A stretch of DNA of 64,000 nucleotides, taken from positions 2,366,329 through 2,430,328 of the forward strand of contig NW_006763133.1 in the NCBI RefSeq assembly GCF_000264905.1. Reading direction: 5' to 3'. The stretch comes from Stereum hirsutum FP-91666 SS1. Lineage: Eukaryota; Basidiomycota; Agaricomycetes; Russulales; Stereaceae. The translations under genes were made by a program, and so were the position numbers. Below are positions 13,435-25,812 of this stretch, in pieces (position 1 is the stretch's first letter; each line of letters opens with the position of its first letter). The notes beneath the pieces are model-generated. The model did no database searches, was not told the origin of the DNA, and was given only the letters and a program-made list of their open reading frames with translations.

Positions 13435-13631
13435 TGGGGGCAGCTGCGTATGAGGTGGACTCTTGCGAGTGCTCGAACAAGGTGGTCGTGGTGGTCGTCA
13501 GAGTGCTGCAAGGTTGTCGTTTGGCAGTCGCGTTTCGCGTCTCCGTTCATGACGTGACGCGGCGCCAAATGCGGCAATTCCATGCTAAAGCGCCAAATAT
13601 CGACGCGCGATCCTGCTCGCCACCGTCGACG
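13435..13631. promoter_or_regulatory. Short divergent promoter of M13 peptidase (-) and MSS51 (+) with ACGCG and GCGCCAAA motifs
   Basis: 197 bp between start codons. Within 75 bp of the MSS51 start lie ACGCGG (13557-13562), GGCGCCAAA (13561-13569), GCGCCAAAT (13590-13598) and ACGCGCG (13603-13609). The ACGCG cores and E2F-like GCGCCAAA words resemble cell-cycle elements, but neither neighbour is an S-phase gene, so function is open. Confidence 0.45.
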
Positions 13632-15423
13632 ATGTCTTTCGTCGCCGCACGCGGCGCTGCTGCCTCTCGTTTACTAGCTGCTCGCCGACCTCAAGTACTA
13701 CCACTGCTGACCCGCCGCTCAGCCGAGTCACGCAGAAATTTGCTTAATTTTCTTCGTCGAAAACCGAAGAATACACCCTCTGAACTCGAACCAATACTCT
13801 CTCAAGACGACCTCTTCCATCCATTTTCTCAATCACCCTTTCCCGCTATCCGAGCCCGCGGAGAGGCCATACAAAAATTAGCACCTTGCCCTACTTGTCT
13901 CTCTGAGCATACCGGCACGCACGCACACACCAAAGCCCAACCAAAGAGTGTCAAGTTCGAATGTCCAGATTGTGGTTGGCCGACGCATTGTAGCGAAGAG
14001 CATTGGAAGGCGGATGAAAATCATGCCAAGTACTGCTCTAGGCTGAGGGAGGTCAATGAAGATGATCACGACTTGAGAAGTGGGAGAAGGATACAGGAGT
14101 TTGAATTACCAGGTGCGTCTATCATGTTATACGTTTGCGTATTTTACTCTGCCTCAACAGGTTCCCTTCTCTCCAGGTCCCCAAGACACAGAAGCGGCCA
14201 TATCATTTGCCAACTGGGACGTCTTCTGGTATACTCGGAATTTCCCATCTATGGATACCGAACGTTCTCGGCGACATTCCAGCAAGTTGCTCACTTACCC
14301 CCTGACCATCGGCTCTGTGTTACATCAATGGAGCCCCCTTATGTTAAGTAACCAACGGCTTACTCCCGAGGGAAGCCGTTCCCTTGCAGGTCAGTCTTGT
14401 TCATGAATAACAGCCATTTTCAGTTCATTTTTAAACGGGATACATAACGCTTGGCATACAGCTCTCCGACTTACTCTCCATGGACCTACTGGTACACCTG
14501 AGACCGCGGAGGCTGCAGCTGCGAAACCTCAAGTCCGTATCTTCATTCTCGGTGCTCGCGCCGAATCATCGTTACCACCACACGTCTGGGAGCAGCTCTG
14601 CTTGCTCTTCCCGGCCGGTCTCTTCCACCTCTTCTTCATCGGTCCACAAGTCTCTCTGCCTAGACCACCAAATGCAGGCCCCCCTCCGTCTTCAAAACCG
14701 GCTTCATCACCTTCCTCTGCGCAGACAACCGCAACTGCATCCGCTCAACCCTCCACAGACACTACCTCTACGGCTCAGTCGACCGTGGAAGGAACTACTG
14801 AGGTGTCCGAGGTGAAGAAAGAAGAGAAACCTGTCTATGTTCCTAACATCTACGAACCGCCCACTCCCGCACCTATTGCCCGAATGAAGCGAACGAGAGA
14901 ATCGATCAAGCGCTATGGCGTTCCCTCCTACACAGTCCCGTACACGCCACAACTGACGATTACTGGCATGCAATGCAAATACCGCGACGTCCACGCACAA
15001 TTCCAGGACACGTTCGATCCCTACACGGACCTATTCTTCCTGTTCTCTCCTGGCTTCGGATTCCCGTCCACTTCGTCCGTGGATGAAATCACAGGCGAAC
15101 CGCTCCTGCAGATCGCGTCGCCTACGGACTGGGGCGTGGAGATCCCTCTGTTGCTCGAGACGAAGTGCCCGATTTTTGTGACCGGATTCTCACCTGCGGA
15201 TGTGGAACGGGACGTCAAGTCGCTAGCGACCGCACCCGGGGTGGCGGGAGAGTTTGACTGGGTGATTACGCCGGGGCCGAACACGTTTGGCAGTGAGAAG
15301 TGGGAGGTGGCGGACTTTGACCCAAGGGTGATGGTGAAGACGAACTGGGGTGTGTGGGGCATGCGAGGAAAGAGGAGAGATGTGCAGGAGAAGACTTGGT
15401 TCAACTATTTGTCGGCACCATAG
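13632..15423 (+). CDS. MSS51: MSS51-like mitochondrial protein (COX1 translation/assembly factor)
   Basis: In yeast Mss51 activates translation of mitochondrial COX1 mRNA and couples it to cytochrome oxidase assembly. The N-terminus is a strong presequence (MSFVAARGAAASRLLAARRP, rich in Arg/Ala). A cysteine cluster follows: LAPCPTCLSEHTGTH, FECPDCGWPTHCSEEHW and HAKYC, a MYND-like zinc-binding module that in yeast Mss51 also senses heme through CPx motifs (CPTC and CPDC here fit). The conserved core has FANWDVFWYTRNFPSM and LTYPLTIGSVLHQW. The C-terminal domain has CKYRDVHAQFQDTF and DWVITPGPNTFGSEKW. A low-complexity Pro/Ser insert lies at about residues 290-350. Introns at about 14111-14177 and 14392-14461. 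The frame is open upstream of 13632, but the presequence supports this ATG. Confidence 0.88.
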
Positions 15424-15524
15424 ATGTTATTCTTTACTATCATACAGCCATCTCCACTTCCAGGCAGTCGTAACGAGATGAAGTTTGAGATGAAAATATG
15501 TAGCAGCTCAGATGTTACCCAAAG

Positions 15525-15583
15525 ACGCGTGCCACGACGCGTCTGGTCACGTGCAATTCAACGCGTCGAAATTCGAGACGCGT
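15525..15583. promoter_or_regulatory. Cluster of four MluI-box (MCB, ACGCGT) elements plus a CACGTG box upstream of CDC45
   Basis: ACGCGT occurs at 15525-15530, 15537-15542, 15561-15566 and 15578-15583, all 86-144 bp before the CDC45 start at 15669. The palindrome CACGTG sits at 15548-15553 within GGTCACGTGC. In yeasts ACGCGT is the binding site of MBF (Mbp1/Swi6, Cdc10 complex), which drives G1/S transcription. Four copies in 59 bp beside a replication gene make a regulatory role likely; MBF binding in this species is inferred. Confidence 0.75.
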
Positions 15584-15668
15584 CCAGACGTTTATTGTCC
15601 TCTCCATCGCGTCTCGCTCTGAACACGCTGGCAGCAGCGACAGCACACTCCTCACGCTCGCTCACGAC

Positions 15669-18178
15669 ATGGTCTTCCTCCCTCCGCCACATCTAGCTTC
15701 AGCTTCACGGCCATCGTACGCAGAAGCCTACGCCGACATCCTAGCCACTCACCGCCGCTTCCCCCTCGTGTCCGCCGCCTCCGTCACGATCCTCGTCGCA
15801 CCAGATGTCGACGCGCTTTGTGCCGCTCGCATGCTCGCGGGTCTGTTTCAACAGGACGATGTCACACATAATGTAATTCCCGTGTCAGGTATAGCAGAAC
15901 TGGAACAGATGCGGGAAACACTGATGACCTCGAACGAGGTGCGTCTCTTCCCGCCTTGGGATATATGACAGTCATGCTGACGGTCACAATCAGCTTCACA
16001 CCCTCATACTAGTCAACATGGGTGCAATCCTGGACTTGCCATCGGACGAGTGGTTCGGAGACTTTCCGAACCGACTACGTGTTCATATTATCGATTCAAG
16101 TCGACCGTGGAACTTGTCAAGTTTGTTTGCGGGAGGGGAGAACGGAGAGCGAATATATGTATGGGATGATGGAGGTGCGGAGAAACTCGAGGAGGAACGA
16201 AAAGCATGGGAGATGATTTCGGTGAGTGTCCTGTTTTAGACCTTGGATGTAGCGGAACATGACGAGGATATCTAGTACGAGCCAGAAGAGGATTCGGATG
16301 AAGACTCGGACGAAGACGACCCGCCAGATAGCTTAGATGACGATGAATACGAAGAAGGTAGCTCGTCAGGGAAGCGGAGATCACTAGGTGACGGACCTCG
16401 GAGCCCTGGTAAACGACGCCGAGTAGATGGACAGGTGAGTAGTTTCTCCATAACGCTCTCCGATGTGATCGCTTATGAAGGTTGGGGCAGCGGCCACATC
16501 GAATATCACGCGACGAGCGGGAAGACTATATGGAGCGTTTGAACAAACACTATGCATCAGGCACCTGGTACGGTCAGAGCGCGTCGGGCACGGTGTATAT
16601 CCTCGCCACAGTCCTCGAGCGTGTAGACAATGACCTTTTATGGTTTGTATTCTTTCCTTTCACATTTTTGCTGAACTGAGTGTGCTTATATTCCTAATAG
16701 GCTGGCGATATTAGGTTTAACATACCAATACACCTCATGTCGAATATCCCGAGACGAGTACGATAAATATTGTAGCATCTACAACGACGAAGTAGCGCGA
16801 CTGAACCCTCCCCCACCACCGAACGACACCCTCGGTTTCGCTTCTCTCAATGCAGACGATAAATCTCTCCGCGTCACGGACGAACTCCGGTTCGCTCTCT
16901 TCCGACATTGGACGCTTTACGATGCTATGTATCACTCGAGCTACGTCGCCAGCAAGCTTGGGATCTGGAAAGAACAAGGTCGTAAGCGGCTGACGGGTTT
17001 GCTTGCGAAGATGGGGTACGTTATTGCTTTGCATGTGGTGGAACTGGTCCCTGATGAGTTAAACCGGATCTTAGATTCTCTACTTCACAAACTCAACAAC
17101 TGTATGCACATATGGCCATGGACCTCAAACGCGAACTGCGGGGCAAGCTAGAAGCCATCGCCCCAGAATATGGCATGGTCGAACTATCTTACCCTTCGTT
17201 CGTACGATGCTATGGCTATTACACCCAACCACTCGCAGCAGCCGACGCCGTGGAAGCTCTGAACTCGCTACTTGACGCTGCGACCGGCGTGCCAATGGAG
17301 GTCGAGATTGTCGGAGCAAGGAACGGAGGGGAGTGGTTCGGTGGCGGACATGTGTGGCATGCGGGCGGGAGATGGGCTACTGAGACGGCGGACAAGATTA
17401 AAGAGAAACAGAGAGGCAGAGAGGGCAATGCAGAGGATGCGGCGTTGGATGGTGACACGGACCCTGAAGAGGATGGCAAGTCGAATATGGCGAAGAACTT
17501 CTGGAGCGCTTTTGATGCGCTAGACGAGTGAGCTCATCCCCTTATGAGATATCTCTATGAAAGTTCGATATCTAATAATGTCGACGCTTGCTTTCACTCA
17601 AGTATTGAACGACTACATCAATCGCTTCAGCTCGCCATGGCAGTCCAACGTGCCATCATCACCACAGGCTCCTCCATCATCGACAGGCAAGACATCCGGA
17701 GGACGAAAGGTCAACACATCGTCACGCTCAAACAAGGCTCCAACCTCGAACTCTTCGCCCGTCCGGGCGTCCTCCTACGTCTGGGTCTTTGGCTCGTGGA
17801 CGCCTTGCGGAACAGTAAGGGTGCGGACGATATAGGGAGGAAGAGGAAGAAGAGCATACCGATCATTTTGGCGTGCTTGAATGAGAAGGCGAAGACATAC
17901 ACTGTCGTTGGTATCAATGCGGCTCTCGACTTCGGAGATGTCAAGAAAAAGTGAGATTATTTTCGTCTCTAATGATCATGGCTTGTGTGCTGCTGCTGAC
18001 GTACACCTTTCCCTCTCTCTTGCGAAGTGACTTCGGCCTGTTATTTCTGGATGCGAAAGAGGAGACGGGAGCAAGAACACGGCATGGCTCGTTCGATACG
18101 AGTGTCCTGGAGGTCAACGAGACGGACTTCGAGGCGTTTTTGGCGGAAGTGTCTCGGATTCGGTCTGAGAGGTATTGA
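15669..18178 (+). CDS. CDC45: CDC45, replication-initiation factor of the CMG helicase
   Basis: Cdc45 joins Mcm2-7 and GINS to form the replicative helicase. The N-terminus MVFLPPPHLASASRPSYAEA and the DHH-like core segment VTILVAPDVDALCAARMLAG are diagnostic. Also seen are LILVNMGAILDLP, VHIIDSSRPWNLSSLF, an acidic Asp/Glu stretch followed by a basic KRRR segment (central insert), LWLAILGLTYQ-like sequence after 16700, LRFALFRHWTLYDAMYHSSY, and LFLDAKEETGARTRHGSFD near the end. The C-terminus is AEVSRIRSERY, stop TGA at 18176. Roughly 690 residues after removal of about eight introns, normal for the family. The MCB cluster just upstream suggests G1/S control. Confidence 0.93.
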
Positions 18179-18364
18179 TACGTTGGTCGTTTATTTTCGC
18201 TTTGCTATTTATCCCTTTGTAGATTATATCGGCTGTATGGATATGCATTATTATCAAGTTTTCCCTGTGTAGGATCATGTCTTTTGGGTGAGGTATGTGG
18301 ATGGCTACAATTAAGGCAGCATACAGAGTATGTAGATGTTGTCGCCATTGGTCTCAAGGCGCTC

Positions 18365-19941
18365 TTAATCTTCGCCCCCAAAGCCACCCAGACCCCACAT
18401 TCTGAAACCCATTCCATGCCTGGGGTCAAAGATAAGTGTGAAGCGGACATAAGGTGGAAGGTACACAAGGACGGAACTCACCCTCCTTCCGAGTGCCTCG
18501 AAAAGTAGTCGAAATCCACATTCACTAGATACGCATACCGTTGAGTTGGACACGTCATCCGCGGCATGGAAATATGTCACTTACCTGCCATGGCTAAGAC
18601 GAGCTACCGCAGAAAGAGAAGTCGTCAGGACATGCTGAGATGAGAAGGTCGTATAAGTCGCGATCACTTACCGCACGCTCTCGTAGGTCCAGCTCTCGTT
18701 TGATGACAGGTGGATGTAAAGCTCCCTGCTCATCTATCCTGAGCATCTGAGGGGTGAAGTTGACGAAGTATTGGCCCGTGTCTGTGAAAATCTGAACAGA
18801 GTAAAGTAAGTCAACATGACCCCTTCCTCTATAGGTACATAGATCAATATATACCTCACGACCGAATCCACGGAACTGTCGGTTCACGCTAGCGATCTCA
18901 TCACCTTGCTCGTCACGCAGAGCGAAATTCCAGGCCCAAAGCCCTTCGTCAATCTTAGCAAACTGAGTAAACTGGTCCAAGTCTGGTTCGGGCTGGGGTT
19001 CGTCGGTTGTGGAAAGAATTCTGCGAGGCTTGTCTCTGTTTGAGGTAAATAGTTGTCAGGTATAAGGAAACAGAGCAGACAAATTCGCAAGGACAGACCG
19101 AAGGAAAAGGTCGTATCGTCGCCGCCAGGGATGCCAGCGCTGTTGTACTTCGGAAAATGTGTCAAGGACAGGTTGACCGTCTTCAGCGTACTCATGGAAG
19201 TCTTTCAGCGAGGACACAAACATCCGGGAGTTAATCCAATCGAAAGGCCTTCGGATCTAGGTTTATTTACTGTCGATTACGAGGCACGCCGGACACAAGC
19301 ATAGGAATAACATACCCAGAGAACGGGTGTCCCCTCTCTGTCCATGATAATCGCGCGGAAAGGACGATGAGTTCTAAATATTTGGCGAGAGAATTGAGCG
19401 AGAAAACCGCGAGGCTCTTCTGCTATGAAACCCAGGGGTTCTCCCTCTTCGTTCGCTAGTGTAGAGAAACCTCCGGGTTTAGCACCACATCCTAAAGAGA
19501 GCAGGTAGAAGTCACCAACCGATGGAATATTTATTTGTCTGCTCAAAACCGATGAAGATATTCAGCATTTCGATTTGTCTGTCCACATACACGTTGTAGC
19601 CCTCCTACGACGTGATCAAAATCACGAAACGCTCACCTAGTCACGACGAGCGAATTGCTTTCTAAGAGAAGGCGCATCAACCCTTCCTCTGGATCACTAC
19701 CGATTATCTTTCGACTTTCCTCCCATAGTGGAGACTCCTCTGCTGACGGACGTTCTTCCGAGCCATATTGGTCGGCGTGTTCGGGTGGGGCGGGGGCCTG
19801 AGGTGTTCGTTGTGGCGACGGAGGTGATTTGGTCCTGCCAGTACCCACCGGCTTTCGGTCAGGAAACCTTGATAATGCATACGGTCTACAGTGCAAGAGC
19901 GACGGCCGCGATGCTATACGCGACAGTGATGAGCGAAGCAT
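18365..19941 (-). CDS. Phospholipid scramblase-family protein (AIM25-like, mitochondrial)
   Basis: Scramblase-domain protein related to yeast Aim25, a mitochondrial protein. The start MLRSSLSRIASRPSLLHCRP is Arg/Ser-rich and looks like a mitochondrial presequence. A Pro-rich linker follows, then the scramblase core: RQIEMLNIFIGFEQTNKYSI, EPLGFIAEEPRGF, RTHRPFRAIIMD, a QFAKIDEGLWAWNF segment, and TPQMLRIDEQGALHPPVIKR with the terminal DFDYFSRHS helix. It ends GLGGFGGED, stop TAA at 18365. The exon junction after NKYSI needs an intron of about 63 nt; skipping it leaves a poor frame. Whether it moves lipids is not proven for the yeast relative either. It is divergent from the IF-2 gene. Confidence 0.88.
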
Positions 19942-20194
19942 TTCGCATGTCGGTGTTGCTGAGGTCAATTGGCCAAAGAAAGTGCATGTATGTTTGACGC
20001 GTCGAGTGTGGCGGAGTTGTGGCGGAGAGAACCGGCGCCGCCCTGTCGGCCACTCTCCATGAAAGTGTCCCCGACTTTGCGTTCCCTCCTCAAGCAGCTC
20101 TCTTGCGATGACCAACTAGACAAAGTACTCTATTTCCTGCCTATAGTGCTTATACCCTTCTCTACTTGCCACTTACCTTGTTGAGCACTGTCCG
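19942..20194. promoter_or_regulatory. Divergent promoter shared by AIM25-like (-) and mitochondrial IF-2 (+) genes
   Basis: 253 bp between start codons of two genes whose products both appear to be mitochondrial. No specific motif stands out; the segment near 20090-20190 is pyrimidine-rich. Confidence 0.5.
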
Positions 20195-23100
20195 ATGCAT
20201 AGACGGTCAAAACGCACTCTTTCTGCCCTCCGGAGGAATGCTCAAGTGCGGGGCGCTGCTACGGCCACAAAACCCGCAGTGCGTCCATATTCTCTGGGCT
20301 CATATAGTTGTTATGTGCTGACTTTCGTCATTTGCTTAGCCGGGTAAATGGGGCGCACCCCAAGCTTCTCCTACCCCATCCACATCGACATCGTCGAAAT
20401 GGGCTCGTCCGCCTCCACCACCTCCACGTTCTAGCAATGCACAGTCACAACAAAACATTCGTAGCGGGCAAGACTCCAGTCCCTCAGGAGTTTCATGGGC
20501 AAACAGCTCCCAGAACTCATCACAGACGCTCGCTTCTTCGTCGACTCGCCCGGTTTCTGCGCCAAATCCTTCCCCATTCAAAGAGGCCTTGTCATCTATA
20601 ATCGAAAGCTCGTCTTCCCCCTCACCTGGCCTCAGCAAATGGTCGCTTCCCTCTGGACCCAGTCAGACTGGACCTTTGTCATCTAATGCGCCTTCAACGT
20701 CTACCTTACCCAAGTGGGCATTTCCGAATAGGCCTGGAAGGGCTTCCACGACGTCTTCATCTACGGCTACGCAGCTCGACCGTGACAAGGCTCCTCATCT
20801 GGTGTCATCCGTTCAGCGAAGAGATCAATTCCGCAATGGTGAATTCAATCGCGACCGCAGAGACAGACCCCTCTCGCGAGACGGAGATTCACGCAATAAC
20901 GTTTGGCGCGACCAGGACTCACGCTACTCTCAACCTTCCACTTCGAGAAGACCAGCTGAGCGTGATGAGAGGAGACCTAGTCGAGCAGCGGAGGATGTGA
21001 AGTCGAATGGCCGAAACCCCTCAGTGGTTGATGAGGATGATGTGGTTGCCGCCGACTCTGTTGATCTCACTCCGGAGGAGCATCGCCGGAGGCGGGTGAA
21101 GATGCTTTTCAAGGAGCGTGGTTCTTTGGCTAGACATGTTGGCGAGGATGTTGTTATACCTGCGCATCGCAGACTGTCACACGAAGCACAGGGAACACAT
21201 CCTCCGAAGGTGGCGCGGCCGAAGAAGGCGTTTAAGCCGAAGCAGGTCAAGAGGGATTTGTTCATACCTTCAATGGTGTCAGTGGGCAACTTTGCAAAGC
21301 TTCTCAAAGTACCGTTAAGTGAGTGATATCCACTGTGTCTATTGCTCTGCAACATGTGGCTAAATAGAATGTTTCAGATCGTCTACAGTGGAAGATGCGA
21401 GAAGCTGGCATGGGCGAAGATGCGGCGGCAGAGCACAGTAAGAAACGATCACCCCGACTCGTCTCCTGATGCAATACTAATAATCTGACATAGTCCTTAC
21501 TTCCGATTATGCTGCTCTTCTTGCCGAGGAGTTCAACAGAAATCCGGTTATCAATGATGCTGCAGCCTTCGATATTTATCCTGCGTGAGTGTCTTTGACG
21601 GTCTACCCGAATCGAACTCACACATTCGTTCGCACATAGCCCACCTCATGCGGAACCTTCCACCTTACCTGCCAGACCACCAATCGTCACCATCATGGGC
21701 CACGTTGATCACGGCAAGACGACACTCTTGGACACCCTTCGTTCGGCTTCCGTAGCATCTGGCGAAGCTGGTGGTATCACACAGCATATCGGTGCATTCT
21801 CCGTTCCAGTACCTAGTACAGCCGGCGGCGACGGAAAGCGGACAATCACGTTCTTGGACACGCCAGGGCATGCCGCTTTTTCTGCAATGCGTGCCCGTGG
21901 CGCGAGTGTGACTGACATTGTCGTACTGGTCGTCGCTGCGGATGATGGTGTTATGCCACAGACCAAGGAAGTCATCGAGTTGGCCAAGAAGGATGCGGAT
22001 AAGGTGCAGCTTGTTGTCGCGATCAACAAGGTCGACAAACCGGGCGCAGACATCGTAAGCTTCGTCTTTTGTGTGGTTCGTGTGCATATGAAGGTATTGA
22101 CGATGTTCTGCAGGAAAAGGTGGTCAACGCTCTCTTGGTAGAAGGCATTCACCTTGAATCCATTGGTGGTGAGGTACCGTCAGTCGAAGTCTCCGGTCTC
22201 ACAGGGCAAGGTCTGGATCAATTAGTGGAGACAATTTCCGCGGTGGCTGAGATGCAAGACCTGCGAGCTGAGCATGATCTGAACGCGCATGGGTGGGTGC
22301 TGGAATCCAAAGTTCAGAAAGGTCTTGGGTACGTTTATCTGCGCAATCTCACCTGGCATCTTTATGCTGACATGGCTATCACACGTAGACCGGTGGCTAC
22401 CGTTCTTGTTTCTCGTGGCACTCTCAAGCCTGCCGCTCACATCATCTGTGGTACCACCTTCGCTCGTGTTCGTGTGATGACCGACTCCGCGGGAAAGCCT
22501 GTTAAGGCAGCTCTTCCCGGCATGGCAGTCACCGTCTCGGGCTGGAAAGATGTTCCGAGCGCCGGCGACGAGGTCCTCCAGGGCTCAGAATCAGACATTA
22601 AGAAGGCCGTGGCCAATCGCGAGCGCAAAGCCGAAGAGGACGCCACAATGGTGGACCTCGAAGCTATCAATGACCAACGTCGCGAGGAACGTGAGCGACG
22701 GGAGTTGGAGGCTGAGGCTGGAGCGACTGGAGAGGATATCTCTGCGGAGGATGCTAAGCCCGATGGCCCGAAGGAGCTTCGGTTGATTATCAAGGGCGAT
22801 GTGAGCGGGAGTGTGGAGGCTGTCGAGGGCGCTGTGCAGGGGATTGGAAACAAGATAGCTTGTGTCAAGATTGTCGCTACTGGAGTTGGCGAGGTCTCGG
22901 AATCGGACGTTCTTAGAGCCAAGGCGTGTCAAGGTCAGTTGGTGTTGTGCACCCCCGCTGTTTTGGTTTACGAGTGTATTGACTGATTCATATTACCACA
23001 ACAGCCATGATTGTAGCCTTCTCTGTCCCTGTGCCTCGCCCAGTACAGGCCTCCGCGGGACAGAATAGCGTGTCAATTTACTCTTCCCCGATCATCTACC

Positions 23101-23546
23101 AGGTCATGGACGAAGTTAAGAAACGCGTCTGCGATCTTCTCCCCTCCGTATACGAGAGGAAAGTCACCGGAGAAGCCAAGGTTGCCCAAATCTTCGACAT
23201 CCATCTCAGCGGGAAACGGATCAAGAAGGTAGCTGGTGGCCGTATTAGCAATGGCGTACTTGAGAAGAGCAAGGGCGTTCAGGTCATCCGTAATGGCGAA
23301 GTTGTGCACAGTGGTACGTGTCCTACTCTTCACCTCGATAAGCTATGCTCTATGTTTTATATCATGGTGCATTGTCTGACAATGAATACAGGACGGCTCG
23401 AGACGTTCAGGCATCTCAAGAACGATATCACCACTGCCTCGAAAGGTCTCGAGTGTGGTATGGCTCTCGAGAACTTCGATGACTTGCGTCCGGAGGATCT
23501 TATACAGTGTTATGACAACATAGAGAAGCCGAAGACGCTTTATTAG
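20195..23546 (+). CDS. IFM1: Mitochondrial translation initiation factor IF-2
   Basis: GTPase that brings initiator tRNA to the mitochondrial ribosome. Exon 1 starts [15 protein letters not shown], a basic mitochondrial presequence. A long Ser/Pro/Arg-rich region follows (to about residue 300), then [19 protein letters not shown] and [19 protein letters not shown] segments preceding the G domain. G motifs are complete: [37 protein letters not shown] and NKVDKP. Domain II ([10 protein letters not shown]...AGDEV) and domains III/IV ([36 protein letters not shown]) follow, ending with [20 protein letters not shown]. The stop is TAG at 23544. The ATG at 20195 is chosen because it opens the only exon that joins the Ser-rich region in frame. 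Roughly 900 residues. Confidence 0.93.
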
Positions 23547-23759
23547 AGTACTTATATTGGCTGCTTTGTGTTCTTGCTTAAATGCTAGATCGTCACCCCC
23601 TTTTGCGCATAATCAGAGGCCTTGGATGCAGGGAAATTGCTACAGCGGAGAAGGAAGCGCGTCGTATTGTATTCCAACTCAGCGAATACGTGTCCAACGG
23701 TAGGGTCATCGACGATGAAAATCAATTCTTAAGAGTGCACCACTGAAGCCCAATACCGC

Positions 23760-25812
23760 CTACACCAAAACAACACCAGCAAAAACACCAGCAGCAACGG
23801 TAAACAAACCGAGCACAGAGGTCTTGAGCACGACAGCCTCTGTGGCGCTCGAAGACGTCGACGAGCTGGAGCTCGAGGTAGTGTTTGAAGTAACCGCATT
23901 GGTGCTTATGACCCACGGGTTCGTCACGCCCGAAGCGGTCAGATTGACGGAGTTTCCGACGTTGGAGGCGGTGATGGAGGTGTTGAGGAATGGGGAAGTG
24001 AAGATCTTGCCGTTGCCGGCTCCCTTGGCGGTCAGGTTGGGAGCGGTGAATGGAAGGTACATTTCGACATCTGGATGCGAGGGGAGACGATCAATGAGAT
24101 AAATTAGGGTCGGGATGTAGGGTGTGTGGGGACGTACTGAGAGGGCCAGCAAAGATGCCAGTCAAGTTGAGCAAAGGCTTGTCAGTAACGTTCGTGTTCG
24201 TCCAGCCGGTTGTGCTGGCGACAAACTCGTAGACGTTATTCATAGTCCTGAGGTTGCGACGTTCATGTAGTCAGCTTTTTGTGGGGCGAGGCATGAGATA
24301 ATGACTAACGTGTTAACATCACCACGGCCCAAAGCAGGCAGGTCCCAGTTTGCCTCCACGGTACTCAGAGAGGAATAATGGGAGTAGAATGTGCTGTCCG
24401 TTGTGCCCTTGAGGGACGAAGGGACGGCGCCGCCGAGCAGCAGAGAGTAGACGCGGTTTTCAACGCCATATGTCTCGTTTTCACTGGTTGATAGAAGGTA
24501 GGTGTAAGAAACTCGGAAAGCCAAGGAGAGTGAAATACGTACTCAAAGGTCAACAGGATTAAGGTCTTGTTATCATTGAATCTGGTGTCGTTGAGCAAAG
24601 GGATCAACCAATACGATAACCAACTGCTAGCGTAGTCGATGGTCGTATCATGAGCATCCTGTGTACAAACGGTAAGCTATAAGGCCTGATAAGAACTACA
24701 CGGAATAACGCACGTTCACCATGTTGGGAGTGACGAATATCCACTGAGGAAGGGCTATAATACCATCATTTTTTGATGAAGGATGAAGGATGAACAAGCC
24801 ACATACATCCGTTCACAACGTCGTTGGCGAAGTCGTTGAAGTTACGTATTTTGTTGGTGCGACTAGTGTTGGCCGCGACTGAGTCGAAAATGGTTGACGG
24901 CGTATGTTTGCGAACATAGTAGGCATAATCGGCTGCCGAGGAATTACCGTAGTTCACGGACGAGAAACTATGATATGAGGTCCCGTCAGTATCAGTTCAC
25001 ATTTATATCTATTATTATGCAGCGAAGTAGACTTACTTGAACCCGCCATAACCATCGGTAGGCTGATTTTCGCTGTACGTTGCCCAGGAGATACCCCCAT
25101 CCTCGAGAATATCAATGATGGAGCTGATATTTGAGGGTATGTGGTAGTAGCTGAAGGGGACCCCCATCAGCTTTATGAAGGAAGAGGAAGAAGTGACTAT
25201 GATGTTGGCTTACTCGTCATCTCCCAGTCCGAAGAAATCTCCGCCAAGAGAGGCAATATCTGTGAAATGTATTGAGTGGGAAAAATAACAAAACTATCTC
25301 GTGGCTTACAGTTTGGCTCCGAAGGATGGGTGACAGAGAACAGCTCCGAGAGGAGAATAGCCTCCTTCGAGAGCTCCTGGAAGACAGGGCTAGAGGCCGC
25401 AACCTATGGTGTACGATGTCGACTGAGGTGAGACTGAGTTATCCAATGATGGCTTAATCAGACGCACATTGAAGTCCGTGTTCTCAAGCCATATCTGAAT
25501 AAACCTGTCAAATGATTTGCCTGCGACCCAGGAGGAATTGGTCAAGGTGTTGTTAGATAATCCCGTATAGTTGGTCGACTGCACAAGAGGTCCTGTCGTA
25601 GCATTATTCCCGTAGAAATGAGTTGAGATTTCAGTCACACGATGTAAAAGCGAAGGCAGACCAGCGGCAGGAGCAACGAAGGTCTAGGAGGTAAAAAGAT
25701 AATGAGCAAGGTTTGCGGTGAGGTTGTGCCACACAATGGAGCTAACCGGGGCAGTAACGGCATATGCCGATCCAACAAACAAGGCCACGAGGAACGCAGA
25801 GGATTTGAACAT
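23760..25812 (-). CDS. Secreted/GPI-anchored acid phosphatase (phosphoesterase family)
   Basis: Extracellular phosphate-scavenging enzyme of the phosphoesterase family that includes fungal acid phosphatases. MFKSSAFLVALFVGSAYA is a clear signal peptide. Core motifs are SFDRFIQIWLENTDF, the ELFSVTHPSEPNYIASLGGD block, LEDGGISWATYSE-type sequence, and the metal-site-like DAHDTTIDYASSWL with LILLTFDENETYG. Many N-glycosylation sequons (NNAT, NYTG, NNTL, NSSW and others) fit a secreted protein. After a Ser/Thr-rich stretch the protein ends in a hydrophobic tail (TSVLGLFTVAAGVFAGVVLV), typical of a GPI attachment signal. About nine introns; start ATG at 25812, stop TAG at 23760. It is divergent from a multicopper oxidase gene. 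Confidence 0.88.

Noticed and set aside
19486..19520. 28-nt intron in the scramblase gene
   Set aside because: Too short for a spliceosomal intron; a 63-nt intron from the same donor gives the family sequence NKYSI-ANEEGEPLGFIAEE instead.
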